A DNA stretch of 64,000 nucleotides from Devosia equisanguinis (GCF_900631955.1 NZ_UZWD01000025.1:62001-126000), one strand, 5' to 3'; shown: positions 1 to 8,610, counted from the stretch's first letter. The notes: generated from the letters alone by a model not told the origin. Translations and numbers: made by a program.

Positions 1-1062
1 GGAGACAGCAGGCGTTGCGGTAGGCGCGACAGGCGCGGGCTGGCCGTCCTGCGTCGGGGCAACGGGGGCCACTTCCTGGTCCTTGGCGCTGTCGAGCACC
101 GGGGCAATCTGCTCTTCGGTCACGCCGGCGGGAAGGTCCTCGATCACTTCGACGGGCTGGCCGGCGTCATTGACGACTTCGGGAGCAGCAGGAGCATCTG
201 AAGGGCGCTGTTCCACCGGCTGCGGGGCCACGGGAGGCTGTTCGGCAGGCTGCTGCTCAGCAGGCGCGGCAGGCTGGACTGCGGCCGGCACTTCGGGCAA
301 CGACAGGCCATATTGAGCGAGACAGGCGTTGACATCGCCTAGCCCTGCCTCGGCACACAGGCGCTCGATTTCGGCGCGGGCGGCGGCCATGCGGTTCTGC
401 GCATCAGTCTGGTCAGCACCACCGAGCATATCGGCAAAGGCACCATTGAACAGGTCGACCTGAGCGGCGAGGGCAGCACTGATGTCAGCCTGGGGCTGAG
501 CGACAGGAGCCTCGGGCGCGGGCTGTTCTGCGGCTGGCTGTTCGACCTGCGCGGGCTGTTCGACGGGAGCAGGTTCCTCCACCGGCGCGGGGGCGGGCTG
601 CTCGATAGCGGGTTCGGGCTGCGGGGCTTCGACCGGGGCAGGTGCCTCGACGGCCGGGGCGGGCGCAGGTTCCTCGACCGGTGCGGGCTCTTCAACTGCA
701 GGGGCAGGTTCGGGCTGCGGCTCCTCAATCACCGGCTCGGGCTGGGGTTCCGGCTCGGGCTGGGGAACATCGACCGGGGCGGGTTCTGGAACGGGCTCGG
801 GGGCAGGAGCAGGCGGTGGGGCGCTCTGGCCACCGGAGGCCGCAGCGATACATTCTTCGATGCTGGCGAAGCCATTGACGATGCAGAGCTCGGTGAGCGG
901 GCCCTGGGCAGCGTCGATCGCAGCCTGATCACCCGAAGCCTGTGCTGCGAGATAGGCGCTGACGGCCGACTGCAAATCTGCATCCTGGGCCTGGGCGGCG
1001 ATCGGGGCAAAGGCCATGAGGCCGATGCTGGTTCCGGTGAGAAGCCAGGTCTTGAGGCGCAT
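1..1062 (-). CDS. Exported Pro/Glu/Ala-rich protein, C-terminus beyond window
   Basis: The frame is open from 1062 down to base 1, giving 354 residues without a stop, so the C-terminus lies outside the window. It begins MRLKTWLLTG and has a classic signal peptide ending near AAQAQ. Two candidate starts are 6 bases apart. The ATG at 1062 has AAGGA 8 bases upstream, while the ATG at 1068 has only 2, so 1062 is preferred. After a short globular stretch (about residues 25-65) comes a long low-complexity region of PEP, PAP and EEP repeats. A second globular patch containing LCAEAGLGDVNACLAQYG follows, then more Pro/Ala/Gln sequence. Such extended linkers usually span the periplasm or precede a cell-wall-binding domain. 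An OmpA-like C-terminus is possible but unseen. Family not recognised. Confidence 0.75.
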   Translation of the reverse strand, partial: MRLKTWLLTGTSIGLMAFAPIAAQAQDADLQSAVSAYLAAQASGDQAAIDAAQGPLTELCIVNGFASIEECIAAASGGQSAPPPAPAPEPVPEPAPVDVPQPEPEPQPEPVIEEPQPEPAPAVEEPAPVEEPAPAPAVEAPAPVEAPQPEPAIEQPAPAPVEEPAPVEQPAQVEQPAAEQPAPEAPVAQPQADISAALAAQVDLFNGAFADMLGGADQTDAQNRMAAARAEIERLCAEAGLGDVNACLAQYGLSLPEVPAAVQPAAPAEQQPAEQPPVAPQPVEQRPSDAPAAPEVVNDAGQPVEVIEDLPAGVTEEQIAPVLDSAKDQEVAPVAPTQDGQPAPVAPTATPAVS

Positions 1063-1320
1063 AAGCATTATCCTTTTTGTGTTCTTGCACACGTCTTGCC
1101 GAGCATGGTGGGGCTTACCTGAACGCATTCTGAACGGTTGACGAAAGACGCTATCCCGGCCCACAGCCCCGGAACTCCCGGAACGCGGGCCTTTGCGGTT
1201 GGTTCCGAGATTTTGCCTTCGCAGACGTTCCAAGCAATTGAGACAGGAATGGGGCGAGTGGACGTCTCGCGCCAATGCGGGCCTCCCCGCCAGGGTGCGA
1301 GCATGCTAGGAGAGGAGCAC

Positions 1321-1740
1321 ATGAGACAGGTCATCGACACCATCCGCATCGAAACCAGCGGGCAACGCCTTTACGAGGTGACGCGGCATGTGCGGGCCTT
1401 CGTGCGCCAGTCGAGCATCGAAACAGGTCTCCTCACGGTCTATGTCAGGCACACGTCGTGCTCGCTGCTGATTCAGGAAAATGCCGATCCGGACGTGCAG
1501 GTCGACATGCTGGGCTTCTTTGACCGGCTGGTGCCCGAGGGGATGAGCTGGCTCGAGCATACGCTGGAAGGGCCAGACGACATGCCAGCCCATATCAAGG
1601 CGGCACTGACGCAGACGTCGATCGGCGTGCCTGTGGCGAATGGGGCGCCGGTATTCGGCACCTGGCAGGGGCTCTATCTCTTCGAGCATCGTCACCAGCG
1701 CCATGGGCGCGAACTCGTTCTGCATATCATCGGAGAATGA
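1321..1740 (+). CDS. YjbQ/UPF0047 family protein (secondary thiamine-phosphate synthase type)
   Basis: A 139-residue protein of the YjbQ family. Members are small trimeric beta-proteins with weak thiamine-phosphate synthase activity, and the true role is unsettled. The family core is visible: VRHTSCSLLIQENADP in the middle, then WLEHTLEGPDDMPAH, and near the C-terminus GTWQGLYLFEHR. The open frame extends upstream, but the ATG at 1321 is chosen because GGAGAGGAG lies just before it and homologues start at this point. The stop overlaps the start of the TauE-like gene by ATGA, so the two are probably co-translated. No thiamine genes are nearby. Confidence 0.88.
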   Translation: MRQVIDTIRIETSGQRLYEVTRHVRAFVRQSSIETGLLTVYVRHTSCSLLIQENADPDVQVDMLGFFDRLVPEGMSWLEHTLEGPDDMPAHIKAALTQTSIGVPVANGAPVFGTWQGLYLFEHRHQRHGRELVLHIIGE

Positions 1741-2573
1741 TCTTGGATCTGGCAAGCCTGGCCGCCTACTGGCCCTTTCTACTCGGTCTATTGGCAACCG
1801 GTTTCGTGTCGGGGGTGGCAGCGGGCCTGCTGGGCATTGGCGGCGGCGCGGTGATCGTGCCAGTACTCGCCAACGCGCTGCTGCTTTTGGGCTATGATAC
1901 GGATGTGGTGCAGCATGTGGCGGTGGGGTCCTCGCTCGCGATCATCATTCCCACCGGGATCATGAGCGCGCGCGCCCATTTCAAGCGCGGATCGCTGGAT
2001 ATGCGCATCCTCAAGCTGTGGGCGCCGCTGGTGGTCTTGGGAACACTGGTGGGCGGGTTGATCGCCGGCTGGTTCTCGGGCGATGTGCTGCGCATCATTT
2101 TTGCGGTGATGGCGTTCCTGATCGCGGCCAACATCCTTTTCGCCTGGCAAACCCGACTTATGGGGCATCTGAGCGGTTCAGCCACGACGCACCGGGTGAT
2201 GGCGCTGATCGTCGGCTTTCTCTCCGCCTTCATGGGCATAGGCGGCGGATCGCTGACCGTGCCGACCTTGGTGGCCTTCGGCGAGACCATGCACAAGGCG
2301 GTGGGGACATCGGCGGCCATCGGCGTGGGCATCGCCTTGGCGGGAACGGTCGGCTATGTGGCGTCGGGCTGGTCGGTCGCCGGCCTGCCGCCGCTGAGCC
2401 TGGGCTATGTCAACTTGGTGGCACTGGTGCTGGTGGGGGGCATGGCGGCGCTTTGCGCACCCCTCGGGGCGGCATTGGCGCATCGGATGAGCCAGCAGAC
2501 GCTGAAGTATGTGTTCGCCGCGTTCCTGGTGGCCGTCGGGCTCAACATGCTTTGGAAGGTGCTGGCGGGGTAA
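1737..2573 (+). CDS. TauE/SafE family sulfite/organosulfonate exporter-like permease
   Basis: A 278-residue integral membrane protein with about eight hydrophobic segments arranged as two homologous halves. Each half begins with the family's glycine-rich motif: GLLGIGGGAVIVPVL near residue 30 and FMGIGGGSLTVP near residue 165. This repeat is diagnostic of TauE/SafE (DUF81) permeases, which are predicted to move sulfite, sulfoacetate or other small anions across the inner membrane. The start overlaps the stop of the YjbQ-like gene by four bases, suggesting translational coupling. Substrate cannot be told from sequence, and no sulfur-metabolism genes are adjacent. Confidence 0.9.
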   Translation: MILDLASLAAYWPFLLGLLATGFVSGVAAGLLGIGGGAVIVPVLANALLLLGYDTDVVQHVAVGSSLAIIIPTGIMSARAHFKRGSLDMRILKLWAPLVVLGTLVGGLIAGWFSGDVLRIIFAVMAFLIAANILFAWQTRLMGHLSGSATTHRVMALIVGFLSAFMGIGGGSLTVPTLVAFGETMHKAVGTSAAIGVGIALAGTVGYVASGWSVAGLPPLSLGYVNLVALVLVGGMAALCAPLGAALAHRMSQQTLKYVFAAFLVAVGLNMLWKVLAG

Positions 2574-2599
2574 AGAGGGGTTGGTGGGGACGGGTGACT

Positions 2600-2740
2600 A
2601 CGGTGGACCGTCCCCACCGCCCAAGCCCCCTCTGAGAGGGGAATCGGGGAGCTTCGGGCGACGGGGCCAAGATGGCGCCCCGAAGCGATGGGTCTGCATT
2701 GGCGCGACGGGTTTGTCCGAAAAGTGGCAAACCCGCCTTA
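2600..2740. repeat. Intergenic palindromic repeat cluster
   Basis: The gap between the TauE-like gene and the SIMPL gene holds three structured pieces. The first is a C-rich/G-rich element (about 2606-2650). The second is a hairpin with arms GCTTCGGGCG at 2651-2660 and CGCCCCGAAGC at 2676-2686. The third is a hairpin with perfect arms CGGGTTTG (2708-2715) and CAAACCCG (2728-2735) around a TCCGAAAAGTGG loop. The loop and one arm recur, in reverse complement, at 15937-15956 next to pstA. There is no T-run, so these look like dispersed repeats rather than intrinsic terminators. Confidence 0.6.
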
Positions 2741-2750
2741 ATCCACTGCT

Positions 2751-3467
2751 TTACTTATCGGTGTTGCCCAATTCCCACTGCACATTCACCGTGACCGCGA
2801 AGGTCAGCTCGCCCGCTTCGACAGGAACGTCGGCGCCGGACTGCAGTTCCGCCCTGGCATACATGGCATAGGGCTGCGGGCTGCCGAAGTCCTGGGTTTC
2901 GCGAATGGAATCGAGGTCGCCCAGCTCGGCGCCGGCGACGCCGGCATAAAGCTCGGCCTTGGCGCGAGCATCGGCGAAAGCGGCCTTGCGGGCTTCGTTG
3001 AGCAGTTCGGACGGATCGGAAACCGAGAAGCTGACGCCATTGACGGTGTTGGCGCCGACGGTCACCGACTTGTCGAGAATGGAGCCGAGGTCTTCAAGAT
3101 CGCGCACCACTACGGTGACGGAATTGGCGACCTGATAGCCGTTGATCTTGGGCGGAAGGGTATAGCCGAGATCGTCGCGGGCGTCGGAATAGACATAGTT
3201 CGGATTGACCGAGAAGCCGGACGTCTGGATGTCGCGAGCTTCGATGCCGGCTTCCTTGAGGGCGGCGATCAGGTCCGCCATGGCGGCGGTATTGGCGTCG
3301 AGCGCTTCGCGGGCGGTGGCACCCTGGGTGGTCACCCCGGACATGACGGTGGCCATGTCGGGCGCCGCGCGCACTTCACCACGCCCATCAATAGCAATCG
3401 TGCCGGCATAGGCGGGCAGGGCGGTGGCGAGGAGGGCGAAGGGAACGAGGACGCTGCGGATGCGCAT
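2751..3467 (-). CDS. SIMPL domain-containing periplasmic protein (DUF541)
   Basis: A 238-residue protein with a signal peptide ending at ALPAYA, followed by a SIMPL/DUF541 domain over almost the whole mature chain. Supporting features are the opening IDGRGEVRAAPDMA, the central SGFSVNPNY and GYQVANSVTVVVRDLEDLG, and the closing LTFAVTVNVQWEL. Members are exported proteins that form multimeric periplasmic or surface assemblies; the biochemical role is unclear. AGGAG sits 7 bases before the ATG at 3467. It is transcribed divergently from the membrane protein at 3592 with 124 bases between them. Confidence 0.88.
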   Translation of the reverse strand: MRIRSVLVPFALLATALPAYAGTIAIDGRGEVRAAPDMATVMSGVTTQGATAREALDANTAAMADLIAALKEAGIEARDIQTSGFSVNPNYVYSDARDDLGYTLPPKINGYQVANSVTVVVRDLEDLGSILDKSVTVGANTVNGVSFSVSDPSELLNEARKAAFADARAKAELYAGVAGAELGDLDSIRETQDFGSPQPYAMYARAELQSGADVPVEAGELTFAVTVNVQWELGNTDK

Positions 3468-3591
3468 GGCAAACTCCTGATAAACATGCTGCTCGGATAA
3501 GGGAGGTTTCCCGAGCCAATGCGTCCTTAATGCGGCGCAGATGAACCGAAGTTGAACAAGCCTGTTAGGTTAGGGTGGAAAGGAGCCAAGC

Positions 3592-4074
3592 ATGTGGGAA
3601 CTCGCCAGCTATGTGGTGACGGTGATCGGCCTGCCCATGGCCATCATGTTCTATATTCTCGACCGGCTGAAGCAACGGGCGCAGGAGGAGGAAGAGACCT
3701 ATCTGCATCTCAGCGACGAATATGTGGGCTTCATGAAGCTGGCGCTGGAGCATGCGGATCTGCGCCTGCTCGATCCCAAGGCGACCGTTGGCCTCGACGA
3801 GGAACAGCGTACGCGCAAATCGGTGCTCTTCGGCATTCTGATCTCGCTGTTCGAGCGCGCCTATATCCTGACCTATACCCAACAGATGCGCGGCGCCGAT
3901 CTCAGGCGCTGGCGCTCGTGGGAGGACTGGATGCGCGAATGGTGCCGCCGGGAGGATTTTCGCAGTGCCATGGCCGTGCATTTGGCCGGGGAGGATCCCG
4001 AATTCACGCTGTACCTCGAAGCGCTGGCCAAAGACGAGGAGGAGGCTGTGCGGACCCAAGCCAGTAAAGTATGA
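3592..4074 (+). CDS. Hypothetical membrane-anchored protein
   Basis: A 160-residue protein with one N-terminal membrane segment (about residues 4-23, YVVTVIGLPMAIMFYIL), then a short coiled, highly charged stretch (LKQRAQEEEETYLHL). The remaining soluble helical domain is rich in Arg, Glu and Trp. It resembles single-pass proteins that hold a cytoplasmic helical domain at the inner membrane. I do not recognise a named family. AAGGAG lies 6 bases before the ATG, giving good support for translation. It stands alone between a divergent SIMPL gene and the downstream sugar-acid pair. Confidence 0.7.
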   Translation: MWELASYVVTVIGLPMAIMFYILDRLKQRAQEEEETYLHLSDEYVGFMKLALEHADLRLLDPKATVGLDEEQRTRKSVLFGILISLFERAYILTYTQQMRGADLRRWRSWEDWMREWCRREDFRSAMAVHLAGEDPEFTLYLEALAKDEEEAVRTQASKV

Positions 4075-4152
4075 TTTATTCGCGATCTGCGCTTGCACTG
4101 CCTGGCGCGGCTGGGTTAGTCACAGCCTGACATTTTACTCTGGCCGGCGGAG

Positions 4153-5304
4153 ATGAACGTGAACCACATTCCTCAAGGTGTTCTGATCGGCCGCGCCAAG
4201 GTGCCCGGCATCGCCCACCCGGTCGTGGTGACGGTGCGCGACGAGCAACTCGTCGATATCACGGCGCCGGGCCTTGCCACGGTGCGCGACTACGCCGAAA
4301 GCGCCGACCCTGCCGGTCTCGTTTCCAAGGCCAAAGGCCGGGTGATCGGCGACGCGCAGGCAATCCTTGCCAATTCGGTTGCTGGCGCCAGCAAGGCCGA
4401 TCTGCCCACACTGCTGGCTCCCATCGACCTGCAGGCAATCAAGGCTTCAGGCGTGACCTTCGTGGTGTCGCTGCTGGAGCGGGTGATCGAGGAGCAGGCG
4501 CGGGGCGACAAATCGCGCGCCGATGCGCTGCGCACTGAAATCCTCGACCTCATCGGCACCGATCTAAGCCAGCTGGTGCCCGGCTCGGATGCGGCGATGA
4601 AGGTCAAGGCTGCGCTGATCGAAAAGGGCGTGTGGAGCCAGTATCTGGAAGTGGGCATTGGCCCGGACGCCGAGATTTTCACCAAGGGCCAGCCGATGAG
4701 TGCGGTTGGCTATGGCGCCGAGGTGGGTCTGCACCCGATTTCGAGCTGGAACAATCCCGAGCCGGAAGTGGCGCTCCTGGTCACCAGCGAGGGCAAGATC
4801 ATCGGTGCGACGCTGGGCAATGACGTCAACCTGCGCGACGTCGAAGGCAGGTCGGCCCTGCTGCTGGGCAAGGCCAAGGACAATAATGCATCCGCTTCGC
4901 TGGGGCCGTTCGTGCGTCTGTTCGACGGGGATTTCACGCTGGAGACAGTCGAGAACGCCGATATCAGCCTGCGCGTGGAAGGCCAGGACGGTTTCGTGCT
5001 CGAAGGCGGTTCCAACATGGCGCAGATTTCGCGCACTCCGGCCTCCCTGGTGGCGGCGACCATCGGCGATCATCACCAATATCCCGACGGGCTGGTGCTG
5101 TATCTCGGAACCATGTTCGCGCCGGTGAAGGATCGCGACGGCGCCGGCAAGGGTTTTACCCACAAGGTGGGCGACATTGTCTCGATTTCGACACCGAGCC
5201 TGGGTACGCTCTCGAACCGCGTCAACCTCTCGACCAAATGCCCGCCTTGGACTTATGGCACAAGCCATCTCCTGCGCGACCTCAGCCGCGCCGGGCTGCT
5301 CTGA
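4153..5304 (+). CDS. FAH-family dehydratase, XylX-like (2-keto-3-deoxy-pentonate dehydratase)
   Basis: A 383-residue protein of the fumarylacetoacetate hydrolase superfamily, in the longer subgroup that includes Caulobacter XylX. XylX dehydrates 2-keto-3-deoxy-D-xylonate (same compound as the arabinonate form) to 2-oxoglutarate semialdehyde. Subgroup features are GAEVGLHPISSWNNPEPE near residue 190, then GNDVNLRDVEGRS, and a C-terminal GDIVSISTPSLGTLSNRV. The next gene is a 2-oxoglutarate-semialdehyde dehydrogenase-like enzyme, the next step of the Weimberg and oxidative arabinose routes, which supports the call. The ATG at 4153 directly abuts GGAG. A GTG two codons later (4159) is better spaced and may be the real start. 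Upstream pathway genes are not in the window. Confidence 0.8.
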   Translation: MNVNHIPQGVLIGRAKVPGIAHPVVVTVRDEQLVDITAPGLATVRDYAESADPAGLVSKAKGRVIGDAQAILANSVAGASKADLPTLLAPIDLQAIKASGVTFVVSLLERVIEEQARGDKSRADALRTEILDLIGTDLSQLVPGSDAAMKVKAALIEKGVWSQYLEVGIGPDAEIFTKGQPMSAVGYGAEVGLHPISSWNNPEPEVALLVTSEGKIIGATLGNDVNLRDVEGRSALLLGKAKDNNASASLGPFVRLFDGDFTLETVENADISLRVEGQDGFVLEGGSNMAQISRTPASLVAATIGDHHQYPDGLVLYLGTMFAPVKDRDGAGKGFTHKVGDIVSISTPSLGTLSNRVNLSTKCPPWTYGTSHLLRDLSRAGLL

Positions 5305-5361
5305 CATTCCCAATCCTGCCCGGCTGAAGTCGGGCCCGTCCGTTTTTCGAAAGGCTCTTCC

Positions 5362-6801
5362 ATGACCGAACTGCACAAAAACCTCATCGATGGCGAATGG
5401 GTGGGCAGCGATGGCGTTGAGAATATCAACCCGTCCAATATCAATGAAGTGGTGGGCGTCTATGCCCGCGCCACTGCCGAGGAAACCAAGCAGGCGATCG
5501 CCGCCGCCAAGGCCGCGTTCCCGGCCTGGTCGCGCTCGGGCATTCTCGAGCGCCATGCCATCCTCTCCAAGGCCAGCCAGGAAATCCTGGCGCGCAAGCA
5601 GGAACTGGGCGAGCTGTTGAGCCGCGAAGAGGGCAAGACCCTGCCCGAAGGCATTGGCGAAGTGACCCGCGCCGCGCAGATCTTTGACTTCTTCGCCGGC
5701 GAAACGCTGCGCCTGGCCGGGGAAATTCTACCCAGCGCGCGTCCGGGACTGACGGTCGAAATCACCCGCGAGCCGGTTGGCGTCATCGGCATCATCACGC
5801 CGTGGAACTTCCCTATCGCCATTCCGGCCTGGAAGATGGCGCCCGCCCTGGCCTATGGCAATACCGTGGTCATCAAGCCGGCCGATTTGGTTCCGGGTTC
5901 GACCTGGGCCATCGTCGATATCCTGGTGCGGGCGGGCCTGCCCAAGGGCGTGGTCAACCTGGTGATGGGCAAGGGCTCGGTCGTGGGCCAGACCATGCTC
6001 GACAGCCCCGATGTCGCTGCGATCTCGTTCACCGGCTCGGTGGGCACCGGCAAGCGCGTGGCCGAGGCCTCGATCAAGGTGGGTCGCAAGTTCCAGCTCG
6101 AAATGGGCGGCAAGAACCCGACCATCGTGCTCGATGACGCCGATCTCAAGGTGGCCGTGGAGAGCGTGGCGCAGTCCGCCTTCTTCTCGACCGGCCAGCG
6201 CTGCACGGCCTCGAGCCGCGTCATCGTCACCGAAGGCATCCACGACAAGTTCGTGGCCGCTCTGGCCGAGCGCACCAGCAATCTGCGCGTCGGCGACGCG
6301 CTGGACAAGAACACCGAGATCGGCCCGGTTGTCGATCCGAGCCAGCTCAAGCAGGACACCGACTATATCGAGATCGGCAAGGGCGAGGGCGCCACGCTGG
6401 CCGCTGGTGGCGATCGCGTGAAGAAGGATACCGAGGGCTATTTCCTGCAGCCGACGCTGTTTACCGGCGCGACCAATCAGATGCGCATTGCCCGCGAGGA
6501 AATCTTCGGGCCGGTAGCCGCCGTCATCAAGGTGAAGGATTACGAGGAGGCCCTCGCCACGGCCAACGATACCGAGTTCGGCCTGTCGGCCGGTATCGTC
6601 ACCACCTCGCTGAAATATGCGACGCACTTCAAGCGCAATTCGGAAGCCGGCATGGTCATGGTCAATGTGCCGACCGCGGGTGTCGACTTCCACGTGCCCT
6701 TCGGCGGTCGCAAGGGCTCGAGCTACGGCCCGCGCGAGCAGGGCAAGTATGCGGCGGAATTCTTCACCATCGTCAAGACGGCTTACACGTCCGCGGGCTA
6801 A
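5362..6801 (+). CDS. Aldehyde dehydrogenase, 2-oxoglutarate semialdehyde dehydrogenase-like
   Basis: A 479-residue NAD(P)-dependent aldehyde dehydrogenase of usual family length. Visible catalytic parts are Asn149 in TPWNF, the Rossmann motif FTGSVGTG, Glu247 in LEMGGKNP and nucleophile Cys281 in GQRCTASS. It ends with HVPFGGRKGSSYGPREQG, typical of the KGSADH/succinate-semialdehyde group. Placed 57 bases behind the XylX-like gene, it most likely oxidises 2-oxoglutarate semialdehyde to 2-oxoglutarate, feeding pentose or aldarate carbon into the citric-acid cycle. Other semialdehydes remain possible. A strong intrinsic terminator follows. Confidence 0.87.
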   Translation: MTELHKNLIDGEWVGSDGVENINPSNINEVVGVYARATAEETKQAIAAAKAAFPAWSRSGILERHAILSKASQEILARKQELGELLSREEGKTLPEGIGEVTRAAQIFDFFAGETLRLAGEILPSARPGLTVEITREPVGVIGIITPWNFPIAIPAWKMAPALAYGNTVVIKPADLVPGSTWAIVDILVRAGLPKGVVNLVMGKGSVVGQTMLDSPDVAAISFTGSVGTGKRVAEASIKVGRKFQLEMGGKNPTIVLDDADLKVAVESVAQSAFFSTGQRCTASSRVIVTEGIHDKFVAALAERTSNLRVGDALDKNTEIGPVVDPSQLKQDTDYIEIGKGEGATLAAGGDRVKKDTEGYFLQPTLFTGATNQMRIAREEIFGPVAAVIKVKDYEEALATANDTEFGLSAGIVTTSLKYATHFKRNSEAGMVMVNVPTAGVDFHVPFGGRKGSSYGPREQGKYAAEFFTIVKTAYTSAG

Positions 6802-6822
6802 GACTGACGGATTGGATTTATG

Positions 6823-6854
6823 AACGGGGCCCCTGGTGGGCCCCGTTTTTGTTT
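6823..6854 (+). terminator. Intrinsic terminator after the sugar-acid pair
   Basis: Arms AACGGGGCCC (6823-6832) and GGGCCCCGTT (6838-6847) pair perfectly around a CTGGT loop and run into a T-rich tail. This is a canonical rho-independent terminator 21 bases behind the aldehyde dehydrogenase stop. It also separates that operon from the convergent aminotransferase gene. Confidence 0.9.
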
Positions 6855-6897
6855 GCTGCAGTGCGGTGGGGGGAGGCGCCTGTGCGTCTCTGACGGA

Positions 6898-8100
6898 TTA
6901 CCCCACCTGCATCCTGGGCTGGGTGGCCTTGGCGATCAGGGTGCAGAGCTTGTAGATGCCGATTTCGATCTGCGCGGCGTCGCAGAGCGAGAAGCTCAGG
7001 CGCATGGTGTTGCGGCCGGTGCCGTCGGCATGGAAAGCCCCGCCGGGCACGAAGGCCACGTCCTGGGCGATGGCGAGCGGCAGCAGCGCGGCCGCGTCGA
7101 TCCCCTCGGGCAGGGTGACCCAGATGAACAGGCCGCCATCCGGACGGGTCCATGACACGCCAGGCGGCGCGTGGCGCTCGAGTGCGGACAGCATGGCGTC
7201 GCGACGGGTCCTGTAGGTCTGGCGGGCGCGGGCGACGGTGGTGTCGAAACCGGCGACGGCCGCGTGATGGATGACGCGCTGGTTGAACGTGGCGGTGTGC
7301 AGGTCGGCGCCTTGCTTCAGCAGCGCCAGCTTGTGGATCAGCGCGGCCGGACCGCAAATCCAGCCAATGCGCATGCCGGGGGACAGCGTCTTGGAGAAGG
7401 TGCCGCAGTAAAGCGTGCGCGATGCGTCGATGCCGCCGCAGCGAGCGATGTCGAGCGCGGCGATGGGGGCGATATTCTCGCCCTCATAGCGCAGGTCGGT
7501 ATAGGCGGCATCCTCGATGACCAGGGCATCGAGCGCCTCGGCCCGGTCGAGCGCCGCCAGTCGCTCGCGCTCGCTCATGGTGTCGCCGCTGGGATTGGCG
7601 AAATCGGGGATGAGATAGATCAGCTTGGGTGTAACGCCGTCCATGGCGAGCGGCGCATCCTGCTGGGCGAAGCGGGCACCATGGGCGGTGAGGCATTGCA
7701 GGGCCCCCAGATAGGTGGGACGCGAGACGAGGACGGTGTCGCCGGGGTCGAGCATCAGCCGGCCGATCAGGTCCAGCCCCTGCTGCGAGCCGGAGGTGAT
7801 GAGGATATTGTCGAGCCCAGCCGGGATGCCCTTCCGGGCCATGGATTCGGCGATCCACTGCCGGAGCGGCGCAAAACCCTCGGTGGTCGAATATTGCAGC
7901 GCCTCGCGAGCACTGGCCGGACCGGAGAAAATCTCGCGCACTGCAGCATCCACCAGATCGACGCCAAGGAGCGAAGGATCGGGAATGCCGCCAGCAAAGG
8001 AAATCATCGAGGGCTTGCCCACCAGCTTGAGCAGCTCGCGGATTTCAGAGGCCTTTGCGGCCTTGGCGCGGGCAGACAGGCGGAAACCGGACGACGACAT
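6898..8100 (-). CDS. PLP-dependent aminotransferase, class I/II (2-aminoadipate transaminase-like)
   Basis: A 400-residue fold-type I aminotransferase without an N-terminal HTH, so not a MocR regulator. It opens with MISFAGGIPDP, a hallmark of the LysN/2-aminoadipate aminotransferase group. The PLP-phosphate region is ITSGSQQGLDL, substrate motifs PDFANPSGDTMS and IEDAAYTDLRYEG follow, and the Schiff-base lysine is in GTFSKTLSPGMRIGW near residue 240. The conserved Arg is in MRLSFS near the end. It should transfer an amino group between an amino acid (possibly branched-chain, aromatic or aminoadipate) and 2-oxoglutarate. GGAG lies 8 bases before the ATG. Substrate is uncertain. Confidence 0.85.
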   Translation of the reverse strand: MSSSGFRLSARAKAAKASEIRELLKLVGKPSMISFAGGIPDPSLLGVDLVDAAVREIFSGPASAREALQYSTTEGFAPLRQWIAESMARKGIPAGLDNILITSGSQQGLDLIGRLMLDPGDTVLVSRPTYLGALQCLTAHGARFAQQDAPLAMDGVTPKLIYLIPDFANPSGDTMSERERLAALDRAEALDALVIEDAAYTDLRYEGENIAPIAALDIARCGGIDASRTLYCGTFSKTLSPGMRIGWICGPAALIHKLALLKQGADLHTATFNQRVIHHAAVAGFDTTVARARQTYRTRRDAMLSALERHAPPGVSWTRPDGGLFIWVTLPEGIDAAALLPLAIAQDVAFVPGGAFHADGTGRNTMRLSFSLCDAAQIEIGIYKLCTLIAKATQPRMQVG

Positions 8101-8129
8101 TTTTCTCGCTCCATGATCGGGGTGGGGCG

Positions 8130-8158
8130 ATGCAATCAGCTTGGCCGATATATGTCAA
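8130..8158 (-). promoter_or_regulatory. Candidate sigma-70 promoter for the aminotransferase gene
   Basis: On the minus strand a perfect TTGACA (8158-8153) is followed after 17 bases by TTGCAT (8135-8130), about 30 bases before the aminotransferase ATG. The -10 box matches only three of six positions, so this is a moderate prediction. Confidence 0.4.
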
Positions 8159-8187
8159 TAGTGCTGACCTAAATTGTGCCCGTCCGC

Positions 8188-8610
8188 CTACTTGCTGCGC
8201 TGCGTCATGGCCACGCCGCCGAGAATGAGTGCGACGCCCAGAGCGCTGGCCCAGAAGGTGGTGGGAGCGCCGCGCGCCAAATCGAAAATCACCCCCGAAA
8301 CCATCTGCCCGCCAATGACCAGGAGCGCGCTGTTGACGGCGCCGATCCGTGGAATGAGCCAGGATCCAGCGGTGACGAAGATCACGCCCAGGGGGCCGCC
8401 GAGATAGACCCACCAGGGGGCGTCCGCGGCGCCTGGGCCGATGAGATTGCCGAAGACAAGGCCGATGGCGGTGAGAAAGACGAAGCCGATAATGTGGTTG
8501 AAGAAGGAGGCGATGAGCGGCGAGGTCGAGAGCGCCAGCCGACCATTGAGCTGGCGGCTGAGCCCGACCAGGACGCCCGCCGTTATGGCGTAGAAAACGA
8601 AGAGGGTCAT
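8188..8610 (-). CDS. YdcZ/DUF606 half-transporter (DMT superfamily), second subunit
   Basis: A 140-residue hydrophobic protein with about four to five membrane helices, matching one DUF606 (YdcZ) unit. Motifs include FFNHIIGFVFLT, WWVYLGGPLGVIFV and ALLVIGGQMVSG. Its start overlaps the stop of the neighbouring DUF606 gene by ATGA, so the two halves are translated together and probably form a heterodimer equal to a full-length DMT carrier. Substrate unknown; relatives are annotated as inner-membrane small-solute carriers. Confidence 0.85.
   Translation of the reverse strand: MTLFVFYAITAGVLVGLSRQLNGRLALSTSPLIASFFNHIIGFVFLTAIGLVFGNLIGPGAADAPWWVYLGGPLGVIFVTAGSWLIPRIGAVNSALLVIGGQMVSGVIFDLARGAPTTFWASALGVALILGGVAMTQRSK

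Noticed and set aside
500-800. Repeated GC-rich motif resembling a tandem-repeat or CRISPR-like array
   Set aside because: Repeats follow codon triplets for Pro, Glu and Ala and have no constant spacer; they are protein low-complexity sequence.
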